Below, piece by piece: positions 34,732-42,859 of a DNA stretch of 64,000 nucleotides. A program made the position numbers and the translations under genes. The stretch comes from Chryseobacterium sp. Leaf180. Lineage in GTDB: Bacteria; Bacteroidota; Bacteroidia; Flavobacteriales; Weeksellaceae. Below the pieces are notes generated by a model, which did not search any database, had not been told where the DNA came from, and worked only from the letters and a program-made list of their open reading frames with translations. Positions within the stretch are counted from its first letter, which is position 1, and every line of letters starts with the position of its first letter. The stretch spans positions 653,054 through 717,053 of the forward strand of contig NZ_LMPJ01000001.1 in NCBI RefSeq assembly GCF_001424585.1. The letters are read 5' to 3'.

Positions 34732-35349
34732 TTATTTGATTTTGATGAGCGTGTCGACAAAGTTTTGCCACTGCAGTTTGCTGCCGCCGAAAATGCCGCC
34801 ACCGCCGATAAAAAAATTCCTCAACCTGTGCCTGATTCTCAGTTTTTTCACATTTGGAATTTCATTTCTACCGTGTACACTTACCTGAATTTCGCTTCCG
34901 GATCTCGCCACGATAAATGTATTGGTCGAATCATTTGTATAGAAGTGAGCAATTTGTCCTGCTGCATTTTCGATGCATGAATGTGGTTTCATTTCTATCA
35001 TCGTGTAGGCAATATCTCCTTCACTGAATTTTGAAATTTTCGTCACATAAACCCAGTCGAAACCATTCCCAAAGCTATTGGCGAGCATTGGCATTTTAAT
35101 TTTAACAAAGTCACCCATCTCAGCTTCGTCGTACGTAGGCTTTCCGCGAGGATCGGCAAGATAAAAACGTACGCTTCCGAAAGGAATCGTTACCGTCCAG
35201 GAATTAACGTCAAACAGCATTTTCTCAATCGCATTAAATGCTTTAATAGCTGTCTGATCGTCTGGATACGTTTTTGTTGCCACTGCATCGTTCGAAGATC
35301 CCATTTTGTTTTTGGGTACGAGATGCTGTATATTAATGGTCATTTTCAT
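34732..35349 (-). CDS. Protein of unknown function upstream of the catalase
   Basis: A 205-residue protein from the ATG at 35349 (the frame opens further only through a GTG at 35394). I do not recognise the fold. It has a conserved-looking middle (W-T-V-T-I-P-F-G-S-V-R-F-Y-L-A-D-P-R-G-K-P-T) and a Cys-His pair (P-H-S-C-I-E-N). A basic Gly-rich C-terminus follows (R-I-R-H-R-L-R-N-F-F-I-G-G-G-G). There is no signal peptide or membrane helix. It precedes katE by 18 bp on the same strand and probably shares its transcript, which links it to oxidative stress by context only. Confidence 0.6.
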   Translation of the reverse strand: MKMTINIQHLVPKNKMGSSNDAVATKTYPDDQTAIKAFNAIEKMLFDVNSWTVTIPFGSVRFYLADPRGKPTYDEAEMGDFVKIKMPMLANSFGNGFDWVYVTKISKFSEGDIAYTMIEMKPHSCIENAAGQIAHFYTNDSTNTFIVARSGSEIQVSVHGRNEIPNVKKLRIRHRLRNFFIGGGGIFGGSKLQWQNFVDTLIKIK

Positions 35350-35590
35350 ACGCAAGTCGTTTATTTTCAATTCAACGTCATCTTGTTTGAACACAGCTGG
35401 TGCTCAGACTTTAATTTAAGCCTGATTAGATATTCATCTCTATTAAAACTTTACAATAAAGCACAGGAAATAACCTTAGCTGTATTTGTAGCTATTAAAA
35501 AGATTTAAAAAAAATTTGGAGAAAAACAACAGAAGTGTTTCTAAGTACCGAGAGTACAGACGAAAACTTCTGTTGATTTAGAATAATGAA

Positions 35591-35839
35591 CTATCTTGTC
35601 GTAGTTCTGGCAGAATCTCCTCTCATTTGTGTGCCTGCAGCACCTGTAGAATCTGACATAGTCGAAGATCCAGAATTCATAGATCCTGTAGAATCCATTG
35701 GAGCAGCCATCGGTTGAGTCATAGACGTCGTGTCTGTCATCGTCGTGTCTGTCGTAGAAGTAGAATCGTTGTTTGCTTCCTTTTTACAGCTAACAAGAGA
35801 AAGGCCCAAAATAAGGGCAGATGCAAGAATGGTTTTCAT
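35591..35839 (-). CDS. Small Ser/Thr/Met-rich lipoprotein
   Basis: An 82-residue lipoprotein with signal ending L-V-S-C (C18) followed by K-K-E. The mature 64 residues are low-complexity, rich in Ser, Thr, Met, Asp and Gly (T-T-D-T-T-M-T-D-T-T-S-M-T), ending in R-T-T-T-R. The Met content could bind copper or silver, but this is speculation. It has a consensus promoter 23 bases upstream and a palindromic site positioned as for an activator. It is probably stress-induced, as an inference. Confidence 0.65.
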   Translation of the reverse strand: MKTILASALILGLSLVSCKKEANNDSTSTTDTTMTDTTSMTQPMAAPMDSTGSMNSGSSTMSDSTGAAGTQMRGDSARTTTR

Positions 35840-35861
35840 AATATAATATTTAGTGTGTAAA

Positions 35862-35869
35862 CAAAACTA
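35862..35869 (-). promoter_or_regulatory. Bacteroidota -7 promoter element of the small lipoprotein gene
   Basis: TAGTTTTG on the minus strand matches TAnnTTTG exactly and lies 23 bases before the ATG at 35839. No -33 TTTG at the right spacing was found, which would fit a promoter that needs an activator. Confidence 0.6.
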
Positions 35870-35890
35870 CGCAAACCGCTTCTTGCATGG

Positions 35891-35906
35891 TATGACCTGA
35901 GTCATA
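35891..35906. promoter_or_regulatory. Palindromic operator-like site 1
   Basis: TATGAC-CTGA-GTCATA is a perfect 6+4+6 inverted repeat. Its centre lies about 43 bases upstream of the transcription start expected from the -7 box at 35862-35869, the position used by class II activators. A near match is at 36968-36983. Confidence 0.45.
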
Positions 35907-35951
35907 GCAGATTTTTTGGATTGATTTAATACACAAAAAATCAAAAAAATA

Positions 35952-36278
35952 TTATCTGTGACGATGTCCTCTCGGGTGATACTGCACATTCTGATTTTGA
36001 TTCAAATTCTGGTTAGAATGTAATCTTGCATCGTCGTGATGATTATTTCCTGGCTGATGATCATGCGGTGCTACATGACCTCGATCGGTGTGCAGTCTGT
36101 GACCGTTTCTGTACAGTTCACCGTCTGATGATCTGTAGGTCTGGTCTTTTCCGTATTTTTCACCGTCTGGTGTGGTGAATTTTTCTAGTTCTTCACTAAG
36201 TTTTTTTCTTCGTCTGTAAATTGTTGCTGCTGCAGCGCCGGCTGCGAGCGCCAGTGCTAATTTTCCTAGTCTGTTCAT
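35952..36278 (-). CDS. His/Asn-rich protein with an N-terminal membrane anchor
   Basis: A 108-residue protein. Residues 4-20 form an Ala/Leu-rich hydrophobic segment followed at once by R-R-R-K-K, so the C-terminal part would lie in the cytoplasm if it acts as an anchor. Residues 35-65 contain two Y-R and D-G-E repeats (T-P-D-G-E-K-Y-G, S-S-D-G-E-L-Y-R). The last 45 residues hold many histidines and N-Q repeats and end H-P-R-G-H-R-H-R. Metal binding is possible but unproven. I do not recognise the family. Confidence 0.6.
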   Translation of the reverse strand: MNRLGKLALALAAGAAAATIYRRRKKLSEELEKFTTPDGEKYGKDQTYRSSDGELYRNGHRLHTDRGHVAPHDHQPGNNHHDDARLHSNQNLNQNQNVQYHPRGHRHR

Positions 36279-36446
36279 TTCTTATGATTTTAAATTAAAT
36301 CAACAAGATTACTGCCAAGAGAAAGTTTTGTGGTACAAATTATTTTATTAATATGATTGGTGTTATTTGCAACGACGAAACTTCAAGTGGTCTGAAATTT
36401 GAAACTTTTTATTTAACATAATTATAAACCTTTAAAACAAAAGAAG

Positions 36447-36851
36447 ATGTACAAAAAAATGATCGCAGGATTTGGTGGCGCCATCGCCTTAAACATACTG
36501 CACGAAGTAATCCGTAAGAATTTTGATGATGTTCCTCACATCAATGAATTGGGTGAAGAAGCTCTGTTGAAAGTGACCGATCAGACGCCGTTCAGCATTT
36601 CATCAGATAAAATTTATACTGCAACACTTGCAGGTGATATTATGAGCAACGGTATTTATTACGCTACAACAGCAACCCAGAATAATATGGCTTCAGGGCT
36701 TTTAGCAGGGATCGGCGCGGTCGCATTACCAAAATATATGGGACTTGATGATGAACCTGTGGCATCTACAAATAAGAAGAAGCTGATGACCGTGGGATAT
36801 TACGTTTTTGGCGCGTTGGTGACAAAATTTATCTATGACCGCATAAAATAA
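36447..36851 (+). CDS. Small membrane-associated protein of unknown function
   Basis: A 134-residue protein with weak hydrophobic segments near residues 5-20, 60-75, 82-95 and 113-130 and no signal peptide cleavage site. Gly- and Ala-rich stretches (F-G-G-A-I-A-L, L-L-A-G-I-G-A-V-A-L-P) suggest packed membrane helices. No known domain was recognised. It lies divergent to the His-rich protein across a 168-bp gap. Confidence 0.55.
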   Translation: MYKKMIAGFGGAIALNILHEVIRKNFDDVPHINELGEEALLKVTDQTPFSISSDKIYTATLAGDIMSNGIYYATTATQNNMASGLLAGIGAVALPKYMGLDDEPVASTNKKKLMTVGYYVFGALVTKFIYDRIK

Positions 36852-36856
36852 AAAAA

Positions 36857-36878
36857 TTACCCCTCGCGCAAGGGGTAA
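36857..36878 (-). terminator. Hairpin with its T-run on the minus strand
   Basis: TTACCCCT (36857-36864) pairs with AGGGGTAA (36871-36878). The T-run that would make it a terminator is on the minus strand, yet the adjacent gene is read on the plus strand. It may still stop plus-strand RNA weakly, or it may end antisense transcription. Confidence 0.5.
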
Positions 36879-36967
36879 TAAAAACTTGAGTTAAAAACAT
36901 CGATAAAATACTGGGTATTATTTCAATTCGATTTCATCAAAATTATTAAATCTGAATATCAAGTGTA

Positions 36968-36983
36968 TATGACTAAGGTCACA
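36968..36983. promoter_or_regulatory. Palindromic operator-like site 2
   Basis: TATGAC-TAAG-GTCACA matches site 1 (35891-35906) at 11 of 12 arm positions with the same 4-base spacer. It lies 52 bp before the ATG of the YetF-like gene. Confidence 0.45.
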
Positions 36984-37034
36984 ACCTCTCGATTTAGTTT
37001 AATTTATTGAAATTTAATCTGCAAAAAACAAAAA

Positions 37035-37715
37035 ATGGATTGGAATAAAATGTTTATCTGTGATCTGGATTTTTCTTTCGCGTTCGAAATCGTTATACGA
37101 ACGCTCATCATGTTCAGCATGATTCTCTTAATTTTACGTCTTTCCGGGAAAAAAGGCGTGCGGCAACTATCTCTTTTTGAAGTTGCCATTATCATTGCAT
37201 TGGGTTCTGCAGCAGGCGATCCAATGTTTAATAAAGATTTTGCCATTCTACCTTCAGTTATTGTGTTTATAGCCATCATTATTTTCTACAGAATCATTAC
37301 CTTTATTGCTAGCAGAAGCGAAAAATTTGAAGATTTTATTGAAGGCGAACCGCTTTATGTGATAGAAAACGGACTTTTTGTTTTGCTGGATAATAAAGAA
37401 CACACTTTTGCGAAAGATGAGTTTCTATCAGAAATGCGCCAAGAAAGTATCGATCACGTCGGTCAGGTAAAAACTGCGATTTTGGAAACTACAGGAAAAA
37501 TGAGTTTCTATTATTATGAAGATGAAAAAGTCGGTTTCGGAATGCCGGTACAGCCAAAACTGTATAAGGATAAATTAAAAACAATCAGTAGTGACGGAAT
37601 ATATTCCTGCACCTACTGTGCGCATACAGAGAAACTTTCGGCTGGAAAACAAAGTTGCCAACGCTGTTCCAAAGAAGAATGGGTAAAGTCGATTGACGAT
37701 AAAAGAGTTGCTTAA
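37035..37715 (+). CDS. YetF-type (DUF421) membrane protein with a C-terminal cysteine cluster
   Basis: A 226-residue inner-membrane protein. Three N-terminal membrane segments lie at about residues 16-38, 47-62 and 70-93. They include the family pieces R-L-S-G-K-K-G-V-R-Q-L-S-L-F-E and I-I-A-L-G-S-A-A-G-D-P-M. A soluble domain follows, with the L-x-E-M-R-x-x segment typical of DUF421 proteins. The C-terminus holds C192-x2-C195 and C208-x2-C211, a likely zinc ribbon that is not part of the basic family. The role of YetF proteins is unclear, and many are stress-linked. The stop is 22 bp before the next small gene. Confidence 0.8.
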   Translation: MDWNKMFICDLDFSFAFEIVIRTLIMFSMILLILRLSGKKGVRQLSLFEVAIIIALGSAAGDPMFNKDFAILPSVIVFIAIIIFYRIITFIASRSEKFEDFIEGEPLYVIENGLFVLLDNKEHTFAKDEFLSEMRQESIDHVGQVKTAILETTGKMSFYYYEDEKVGFGMPVQPKLYKDKLKTISSDGIYSCTYCAHTEKLSAGKQSCQRCSKEEWVKSIDDKRVA

Positions 37716-37737
37716 ACACATTAAAAATCAATATATT

Positions 37738-37968
37738 ATGACACATGCCGAAGCTGTTTTGCACAAACAGGAAGCAGAAAGTAAAGCCGATGAGTCGGTA
37801 AAAAAAATGTTTCACATAACGATTGTTCCATCAAATACAGATGAAAGTAATAAATTTATAGAGGATTTTTTGCAGAATCCGGATGATTTTAATGATGAAA
37901 GCTGCATACCCTATTGCTCGAATAATGATTTTGAGGTGGTAAGTTTTGGTAGGAATGCTGTAAATTAA
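37738..37968 (+). CDS. Small acidic protein downstream of the YetF-like gene
   Basis: A 76-residue protein from the ATG at 37738. It has no signal or membrane segment and is rich in Asp, Glu and Asn, with two nearby cysteines (S-C-I-P-Y-C). The family is not recognised. The 22-bp gap and same orientation suggest it shares a transcript with the YetF-type gene. The next gene's promoter overlaps its last codons. Confidence 0.5.
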   Translation: MTHAEAVLHKQEAESKADESVKKMFHITIVPSNTDESNKFIEDFLQNPDDFNDESCIPYCSNNDFEVVSFGRNAVN

Positions 37969-37976
37969 TACTTTTG
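37945..37976 (+). promoter_or_regulatory. Promoter of the ketoacyl synthase III-like gene
   Basis: TTTG at 37945-37948 and TACTTTTG at 37969-37976 are separated by 20 bp, matching both elements of the Bacteroidota consensus. The leader to the ATG at 38060 is about 77 bases and has no obvious structure. Confidence 0.65.
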
Positions 37977-38059
37977 CTGTCTGAAAACTCAGCACATTAA
38001 AGCACTGGAAACAACCTTTTTCCGGATTTTAAATTTAAAATAATTAGAATCAGACACTG

Positions 38060-39115
38060 ATGAACGTAAAAATAGTGGGATCTGGCAGCTGCATCCCTAC
38101 AAATGTGATTACCAATGAATATTTCAGTAATCATATTTTCCTGAATGAAGACGGATCTGAGATCAAGGCTCCAGAAACAATCATCAGAAAATTTAAAGAA
38201 ATCACCGGCATCGACGAAAGACGATACGCTGATGAAAACCACGTGACTTCAGATCTGGCGTTTGCTGCTGCAGAAAAAGCAGTAAAAAGTTCGGGAATTG
38301 ATCCTGAAACTTTAGATTATATCATCGTTGCGCACAATTATGGCGATGTAAAAAAAGGAAATATTCAGTCTGACACGGTGCCGTCGATTGCGACACGTGT
38401 GAAGAGCAGACTTCAGATAAAAAATCCCAGTTGTGTAGGTTATGATTTACTCTTTGGCTGTCCGGGTTGGCTGGAAGGAATGATTCATGCTAACGCTTTT
38501 ATTAAAGCCGGAATTGCCAAGAAGTGTTTAGTTGTCGGTGCAGAAACTCTTTCGAGAGTTACCGATCAGTCGGACAGAGATTCGATGATTTATGCTGATG
38601 GCGCAGGAGCGACTATTGTGGAAGCAACAGATGACGAAGGCGGAATTTTGGCTCACGAGACGGCAACTTATGCAACCGAAGAAGCTGAATTTTTGTTTTT
38701 CGGAACATCTTATGATACAAATGCTGCGTCAGATACACGCTATATAAAAATGAAAGGCCGCAAAATCTATGAATTTGCTTTAACGAAAGTGCCTTTGGCG
38801 ATGAAAATCTGTCTTGAAAAAGCTAATGTTCCTATCGAAAAGCTTAGCAAAATTCTCATTCATCAGGCAAATGAAAAGATGGATGAAGCAATCGTAGAGC
38901 GTTTCTACAGTTTATACGATCTTACTCCGCCGAAAGACATTATGCCGATGTCTATTCATAAATTAGGAAACAGCAGTGTCGCGACTATTCCTACCTTGTA
39001 CGATATGATCATGAATAACGAAATGGGTGATCACGCTTTTGAAAAGGGCGATATTGTGCTCTTCGCATCAGTCGGCGCGGGAATGAATATCAATGCGATT
39101 GCTTATCAGTTTTAA
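38060..39115 (+). CDS. 3-oxoacyl-ACP synthase III (FabH)-like enzyme
   Basis: A 351-residue thiolase-fold condensing enzyme. The triad is C134 (F-G-C-P-G-W), H268 (L-I-H-Q-A-N) and N304 (K-L-G-N-S-S-V-A-T-I), as in FabH and related synthases. It is longer than classical FabH (about 317 residues). It lies alone, away from fatty-acid genes, so it is more likely a second KAS III used for special branched or secondary acyl products. The substrate cannot be told. It has its own promoter. Confidence 0.85.
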   Translation: MNVKIVGSGSCIPTNVITNEYFSNHIFLNEDGSEIKAPETIIRKFKEITGIDERRYADENHVTSDLAFAAAEKAVKSSGIDPETLDYIIVAHNYGDVKKGNIQSDTVPSIATRVKSRLQIKNPSCVGYDLLFGCPGWLEGMIHANAFIKAGIAKKCLVVGAETLSRVTDQSDRDSMIYADGAGATIVEATDDEGGILAHETATYATEEAEFLFFGTSYDTNAASDTRYIKMKGRKIYEFALTKVPLAMKICLEKANVPIEKLSKILIHQANEKMDEAIVERFYSLYDLTPPKDIMPMSIHKLGNSSVATIPTLYDMIMNNEMGDHAFEKGDIVLFASVGAGMNINAIAYQF

Positions 39116-39215
39116 ATAGATAAATACTTAAGTTAATTTTATCTTAGGTATATATTGTATTGATTTAATGAGCTACTTGGGTTTCACAATTTATTCACAT
39201 CGTAAATAAGTTCTC

Positions 39216-39653
39216 ATGAAAAATTTTTTTTCAATCTTTTTACTCTTCTTTTTTCATTTTGCGTTTTCACAGTTTAATAGTACTTACTTCCATAATCAAC
39301 AGATTGCAGAACAAAATATTAAATTTCAGCGTGAACTTGCAAGGAGAAACAGTGAGAAAAATGGTCCATCTTCTGGAGGCCCAAATGCTTTACTGTATTC
39401 GATGCTTGATAAAAGTATCGCAAGACTTGAAAAGAAAAAATTAAGTCTTGAAGCAGAAAACAATTTGGGGAAAAATTCAGATGAAATCGCCAGACTTGAG
39501 TCAAAAATTACAAAAGTACGAGGTATAAAAGAAAAGCATGAAAAAGAGGAAGCTGAAGAAAATAAAAAGTTAGCCGCTGAAAATAAACAGAAAGAAAACG
39601 AAAGACTGGAAAAAGACAGAAAGAAATTCGAAAGAAAATTGTTAAAAAAGTAA
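39216..39653 (+). CDS. Secreted coiled-coil protein of unknown function
   Basis: A 145-residue protein with a very hydrophobic signal peptide (residues 1-18, ending F-A-F-S-Q). The mature part is mostly charged helix. From about residue 63 to the end, Lys, Glu and Arg heptad-like repeats (R-L-E-K-K-K, A-E-E-N-K-K) suggest a long coiled coil. A short Gly/Ser/Pro linker (S-S-G-G-P-N) precedes it. It would sit in the periplasm. No known family was recognised. Confidence 0.55.
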   Translation: MKNFFSIFLLFFFHFAFSQFNSTYFHNQQIAEQNIKFQRELARRNSEKNGPSSGGPNALLYSMLDKSIARLEKKKLSLEAENNLGKNSDEIARLESKITKVRGIKEKHEKEEAEENKKLAAENKQKENERLEKDRKKFERKLLKK

Positions 39654-39736
39654 CTGATTTCACTCTTCGATCAAACGACATTTATAAGCGTGAAACTATA
39701 ATCTGAACCTCTTTTAACAGTTACTTTAAAATAAAA

Positions 39737-39769
39737 AATCCGTCCCTTCATTTGATTGTGAGACGGATT
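39737..39769. terminator. Bidirectional intrinsic terminator
   Basis: AATCCGTC (39737-39744) pairs with GACGGATT (39762-39769), with a T-run on the right and an A-run on the left. It lies between the coiled-coil gene and the convergent guaA. Confidence 0.75.
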
Positions 39770-39785
39770 CTTTTTTTATCTTAAA

Positions 39786-41315
39786 TTATTCCCACTCGAT
39801 GGTTGCCGGTGGTTTGCTTGAAATGTCGTACGCGACCCTGTTGATTCCTCTTACTTCGTTGATGATTCTGCTGGAAACCGTATCTAAAAACTCGTAAGGA
39901 AGCCGGCTCCACGTTGCGGTCATGAAATCAATCGTGTTGGCAGAACGAACAACTGCGGTGTATTCGTAAGTTCTTTCGTCACCCATCACTCCTACAGATT
40001 TTACCGGAAGCAAAACGACAAAAGCCTGAGAAACTTTGTCATAAAGGTCATTTTTATATAATTCTTCAATGAAAATATCATCAGCTTCCTGAAGAATTTT
40101 GACTTTTTCAGCATCCACTGCACCCAAAATTCTGATTCCCAAACCTGGACCCGGAAAAGGATGTCTGTGTACCAGATGATGCGGAATACCAAGCTCTTCA
40201 CCTACTTTTCTTACTTCGTCTTTGAATAATTCTCTCAAAGGCTCAAGCAGTTCAAATTCCATTTCTTCCGGAAGTCCGCCCACGTTGTGGTGCGATTTTA
40301 TTACCGCTGAAGGGCCGTTTACCGATTGACTTTCGATCACATCCGGATAAATGGTTCCCTGTGCCAGGAATTTAGCGCCTTCAATTTTATGCGATTCTTC
40401 GTCGAAAACATGAATAAATTCGTTTCCAATGATTTTTCTTTTGGTTTCAGGATCATCTACGCCAGCGAGTTTTGAAAGAAACCTTTCTTTCGCGTCAACA
40501 AGCTTGATGTTCATATGAAAACTTTCACCGTAGTTGGTCATCACTTTTACATCTTCATCTTTTCTTAGAAGTCCGGTATCTACGAAGATACAGTGAAGCT
40601 GATCGCCGATAGCTTTGTGAATTAAAACTGCAGCAACAGAAGAATCTACGCCTCCGGAAAGACCAAGAATCACTTTCTGATCACCTACTTTTTCCTTAAT
40701 TTCCTGAACGGTTTTGTCTATATAATTAGTCAGTTTCCAGTTTTTTTCTGAATCGCAGATGGCAAAAACAAAATTCTCCAACATTTTTCCGCCTTCTTCA
40801 GTATGAGAAACTTCCGGGTGAAACTGTACGCAGTATATTTTCTTTTCTTCGTTGGCAATTGAAGCAATTACACCTGATTTTGCATTTAACTCAAAACCCG
40901 GAGGCAACATTCCCACCTCGTCAAAGTGACTCATCCAAACAATAGAATCGTTGGTTACACCTTTTAATAACGAAGATTCTTTTACAATTTCCAGATGTGC
41001 TTTTCCGTACTCTCCTTTTACTCCTTTGTGTACTTTACCTCCTAAAAGATGTGCTGTAAGCTGCATTCCGTAGCAGATTCCCAAGACGGGAATTCCCTTT
41101 TGGTACAATTCTTTTTCAACCAGATGCGCATTTTCTGCATTTACAGAACTTGGTCCCCCTGAAAGAATGATTCCTTTTGGCTGTTTTTCCAGAATGATTT
41201 CTAAAGGTGTATTGAATGGCAAAATCTCGGAATATACACCCATCTCACGGATTCTGCGTCCTATAAGTTGGTTGTACTGCGATCCGAAATCTAATATAAT
41301 GATACCGTTGGTCAT
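39786..41315 (-). CDS. guaA: GMP synthase (glutamine-hydrolysing)
   Basis: A 509-residue cytoplasmic enzyme that aminates XMP to GMP. The N-terminal class I amidotransferase has C81 in G-I-C-Y-G-M-Q and the F-H-P-E-V motif carrying the catalytic His and Glu. The ATP-pyrophosphatase domain has G-L-S-G-G-V-D-S-S. The C-terminal dimerisation domain ends with the typical K-P-P-A-T-I-E-W-E. It lies downstream of purD in the purine cluster, but a terminator and a repeat element come between them. It may therefore have its own promoter, which I could not find. Confidence 0.97.
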   Translation of the reverse strand: MTNGIIILDFGSQYNQLIGRRIREMGVYSEILPFNTPLEIILEKQPKGIILSGGPSSVNAENAHLVEKELYQKGIPVLGICYGMQLTAHLLGGKVHKGVKGEYGKAHLEIVKESSLLKGVTNDSIVWMSHFDEVGMLPPGFELNAKSGVIASIANEEKKIYCVQFHPEVSHTEEGGKMLENFVFAICDSEKNWKLTNYIDKTVQEIKEKVGDQKVILGLSGGVDSSVAAVLIHKAIGDQLHCIFVDTGLLRKDEDVKVMTNYGESFHMNIKLVDAKERFLSKLAGVDDPETKRKIIGNEFIHVFDEESHKIEGAKFLAQGTIYPDVIESQSVNGPSAVIKSHHNVGGLPEEMEFELLEPLRELFKDEVRKVGEELGIPHHLVHRHPFPGPGLGIRILGAVDAEKVKILQEADDIFIEELYKNDLYDKVSQAFVVLLPVKSVGVMGDERTYEYTAVVRSANTIDFMTATWSRLPYEFLDTVSSRIINEVRGINRVAYDISSKPPATIEWE

Positions 41316-41405
41316 TTTGTTTTTTTGAAGTTTGAAATGTTTAATTCCTTTTATCTAAGCTTAATCCTTTTTACTTTTATCGTGGTATTTTACCTAGTTT
41401 CCCTT

Positions 41406-41497
41406 AGCCCTGATAGCAGCGGTTACCCCGCAGTGAGGCGGCGGAGCGAAGCGGAGCCGGCGAGCGAGGAGTATGAGCGGATAGCAGGTTCCAGGCT
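41406..41497. repeat. Intergenic structured element, copy 1
   Basis: A 92-bp, GC-rich block between purD and guaA. The ends pair as AGC-CCTG (41406-41412) with CAGG (41485-41488) and AGGCT (41493-41497), leaving a 4-base bulge. Inside are G/C-rich purine-heavy runs (GCGGAGCGAAGCGG). Its GC content is far above the surroundings. A second, shorter-GC copy with the same end rules lies at 52182-52271. It contains no plausible gene. Confidence 0.6.
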
Positions 41498-41509
41498 ACA
41501 AATAAAAAA

Positions 41510-41529
41510 AGCCCCGTAAAAGCAGGGCT
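41510..41529 (-). terminator. Intrinsic terminator after purD
   Basis: On the minus strand AGCCCTG pairs with CGGGGCT (7 bp including one T-G pair) and a T-run follows. It begins 6 bp after the purD stop region. Confidence 0.8.
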
Positions 41530-41534
41530 ATATT

Positions 41535-42773
41535 TTAAAATTTGCCGATGTCTTCTCTATAAAAGCTGTAATCGAAATGCACGTGCGATGCATCTTCGTA
41601 TACTTTCTTGCGCGCATCGTCGAAGGTTGCGCCTGTGGCCACAATATTCAATACACGACCGCCGTTTGAGACAATTTTATCTCCTTTTTTAGTGGCACCG
41701 GCATACAAAAGCTGGCTGTCTTTTACTCTTTCTTCGCCTGTGATTTCAAAGCCAAGCTCAATATTTCTCGGGTAGCCGCCAGAGCACATTACCAGACACA
41801 CTGCTTTTTCATCTCTGAATTTAAGATTAATCTCTTTATTGCTCATGCAGTCATTGATGACGTCGAGAAGATTATTTTCCATTAAAGCCATCAAAACCTG
41901 AGTTTCAGGATCTCCGAAACGCATGTTGTATTCTAAAAGATAGGTTCCGTTTTTAGTGATCATCAAACCAAAGAAAATGATTCCTTTAAAGCCAAAACCT
42001 TCCGCCTTCAAACCTGTAACAGTTGGCTCAAGAATGTTTTTTTCGAAATCTGCAAAATGCTCAGCAGTAAATTCCGGGCTTGGTGCCACAGAACCCATTC
42101 CGCCAGTGTTCGGACCTTTATCACCGTTTCCGGCTTTTTTGTAATCTTTTACCGGAATACACGGAAACAGTTTTTCTCCGTTCGAAAACGCGATAATCGA
42201 CGCCTCAAAGCCTTGAAGATATTCTTCGATCACCAAACGGATTCCGGCATCACCGTACAGTCTGCGGATCATAAAATCGTGAATCGTCGCTTCTGCTTCT
42301 TCTACTGTATCACAAATCACTACACCTTTTCCACCTGCCAAACCGCTGGCTTTAATTACTAAAGGATATTCGTGATCCTGAACGTATGCTTTTGCTTCGT
42401 TGTATGAATCAAAAACCATTGCTTTAGCCGTTTTGATGTCATACTTCTGCATGAATTTTTTTGAGAATGCTTTACTTCCTTCCAGGCTCGCCACTTTTTT
42501 GGTAGGACCAAACACTTTAAGGTCGTGTTTTTTAAATTCATCTTTAAGGCCTGCAACCAAAGGTGCTTCCGGGCCTACAATGGTGAGATCTACTTTTTCT
42601 CTGATGGCAAAATCTCTCAGCTCGTGGATTTCAGAAAGATTTACATTCTGCCCGATTTTCTCTGTCGATGCATTACCGTTGGCAAAAAACATCTTTGTGA
42701 TTCTGGCATCTTTCTGAAGTTTCGCAGCAAGTGCAGATTCTCTACCACCTTCACCAATGATTAATATTCTCAT
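41535..42773 (-). CDS. purD: Phosphoribosylamine-glycine ligase
   Basis: A 412-residue ATP-grasp enzyme of the second step of purine synthesis, joining glycine to phosphoribosylamine. The N-terminal dinucleotide-like motif G-E-G-G-R-E-S-A-L is present, as are the ATP-grasp segment K-A-S-G-L-A-G-G-K-G-V and the metal-binding E-Y-N-M-R-F-G-D-P-E-T-Q. It is the last gene before the terminator at 41510. The gap to purH is 86 bp. Confidence 0.96.
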   Translation of the reverse strand: MRILIIGEGGRESALAAKLQKDARITKMFFANGNASTEKIGQNVNLSEIHELRDFAIREKVDLTIVGPEAPLVAGLKDEFKKHDLKVFGPTKKVASLEGSKAFSKKFMQKYDIKTAKAMVFDSYNEAKAYVQDHEYPLVIKASGLAGGKGVVICDTVEEAEATIHDFMIRRLYGDAGIRLVIEEYLQGFEASIIAFSNGEKLFPCIPVKDYKKAGNGDKGPNTGGMGSVAPSPEFTAEHFADFEKNILEPTVTGLKAEGFGFKGIIFFGLMITKNGTYLLEYNMRFGDPETQVLMALMENNLLDVINDCMSNKEINLKFRDEKAVCLVMCSGGYPRNIELGFEITGEERVKDSQLLYAGATKKGDKIVSNGGRVLNIVATGATFDDARKKVYEDASHVHFDYSFYREDIGKF

Positions 42774-42859
42774 ATTTTATTTATTATCTAGTCTGTTTTA
42801 CAAATATATAATTTTGACTGCCATAGAAGCAATCGCAAGGATCGGTTTTTAATACAATT

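Noticed and set aside
41325..41519. 64-codon plus-strand frame between guaA and purD
   Set aside because: Most of it is the GC-rich repeat copy 1, which stays open because of its base composition. There is no promoter, and the frame ends across the purD terminator.
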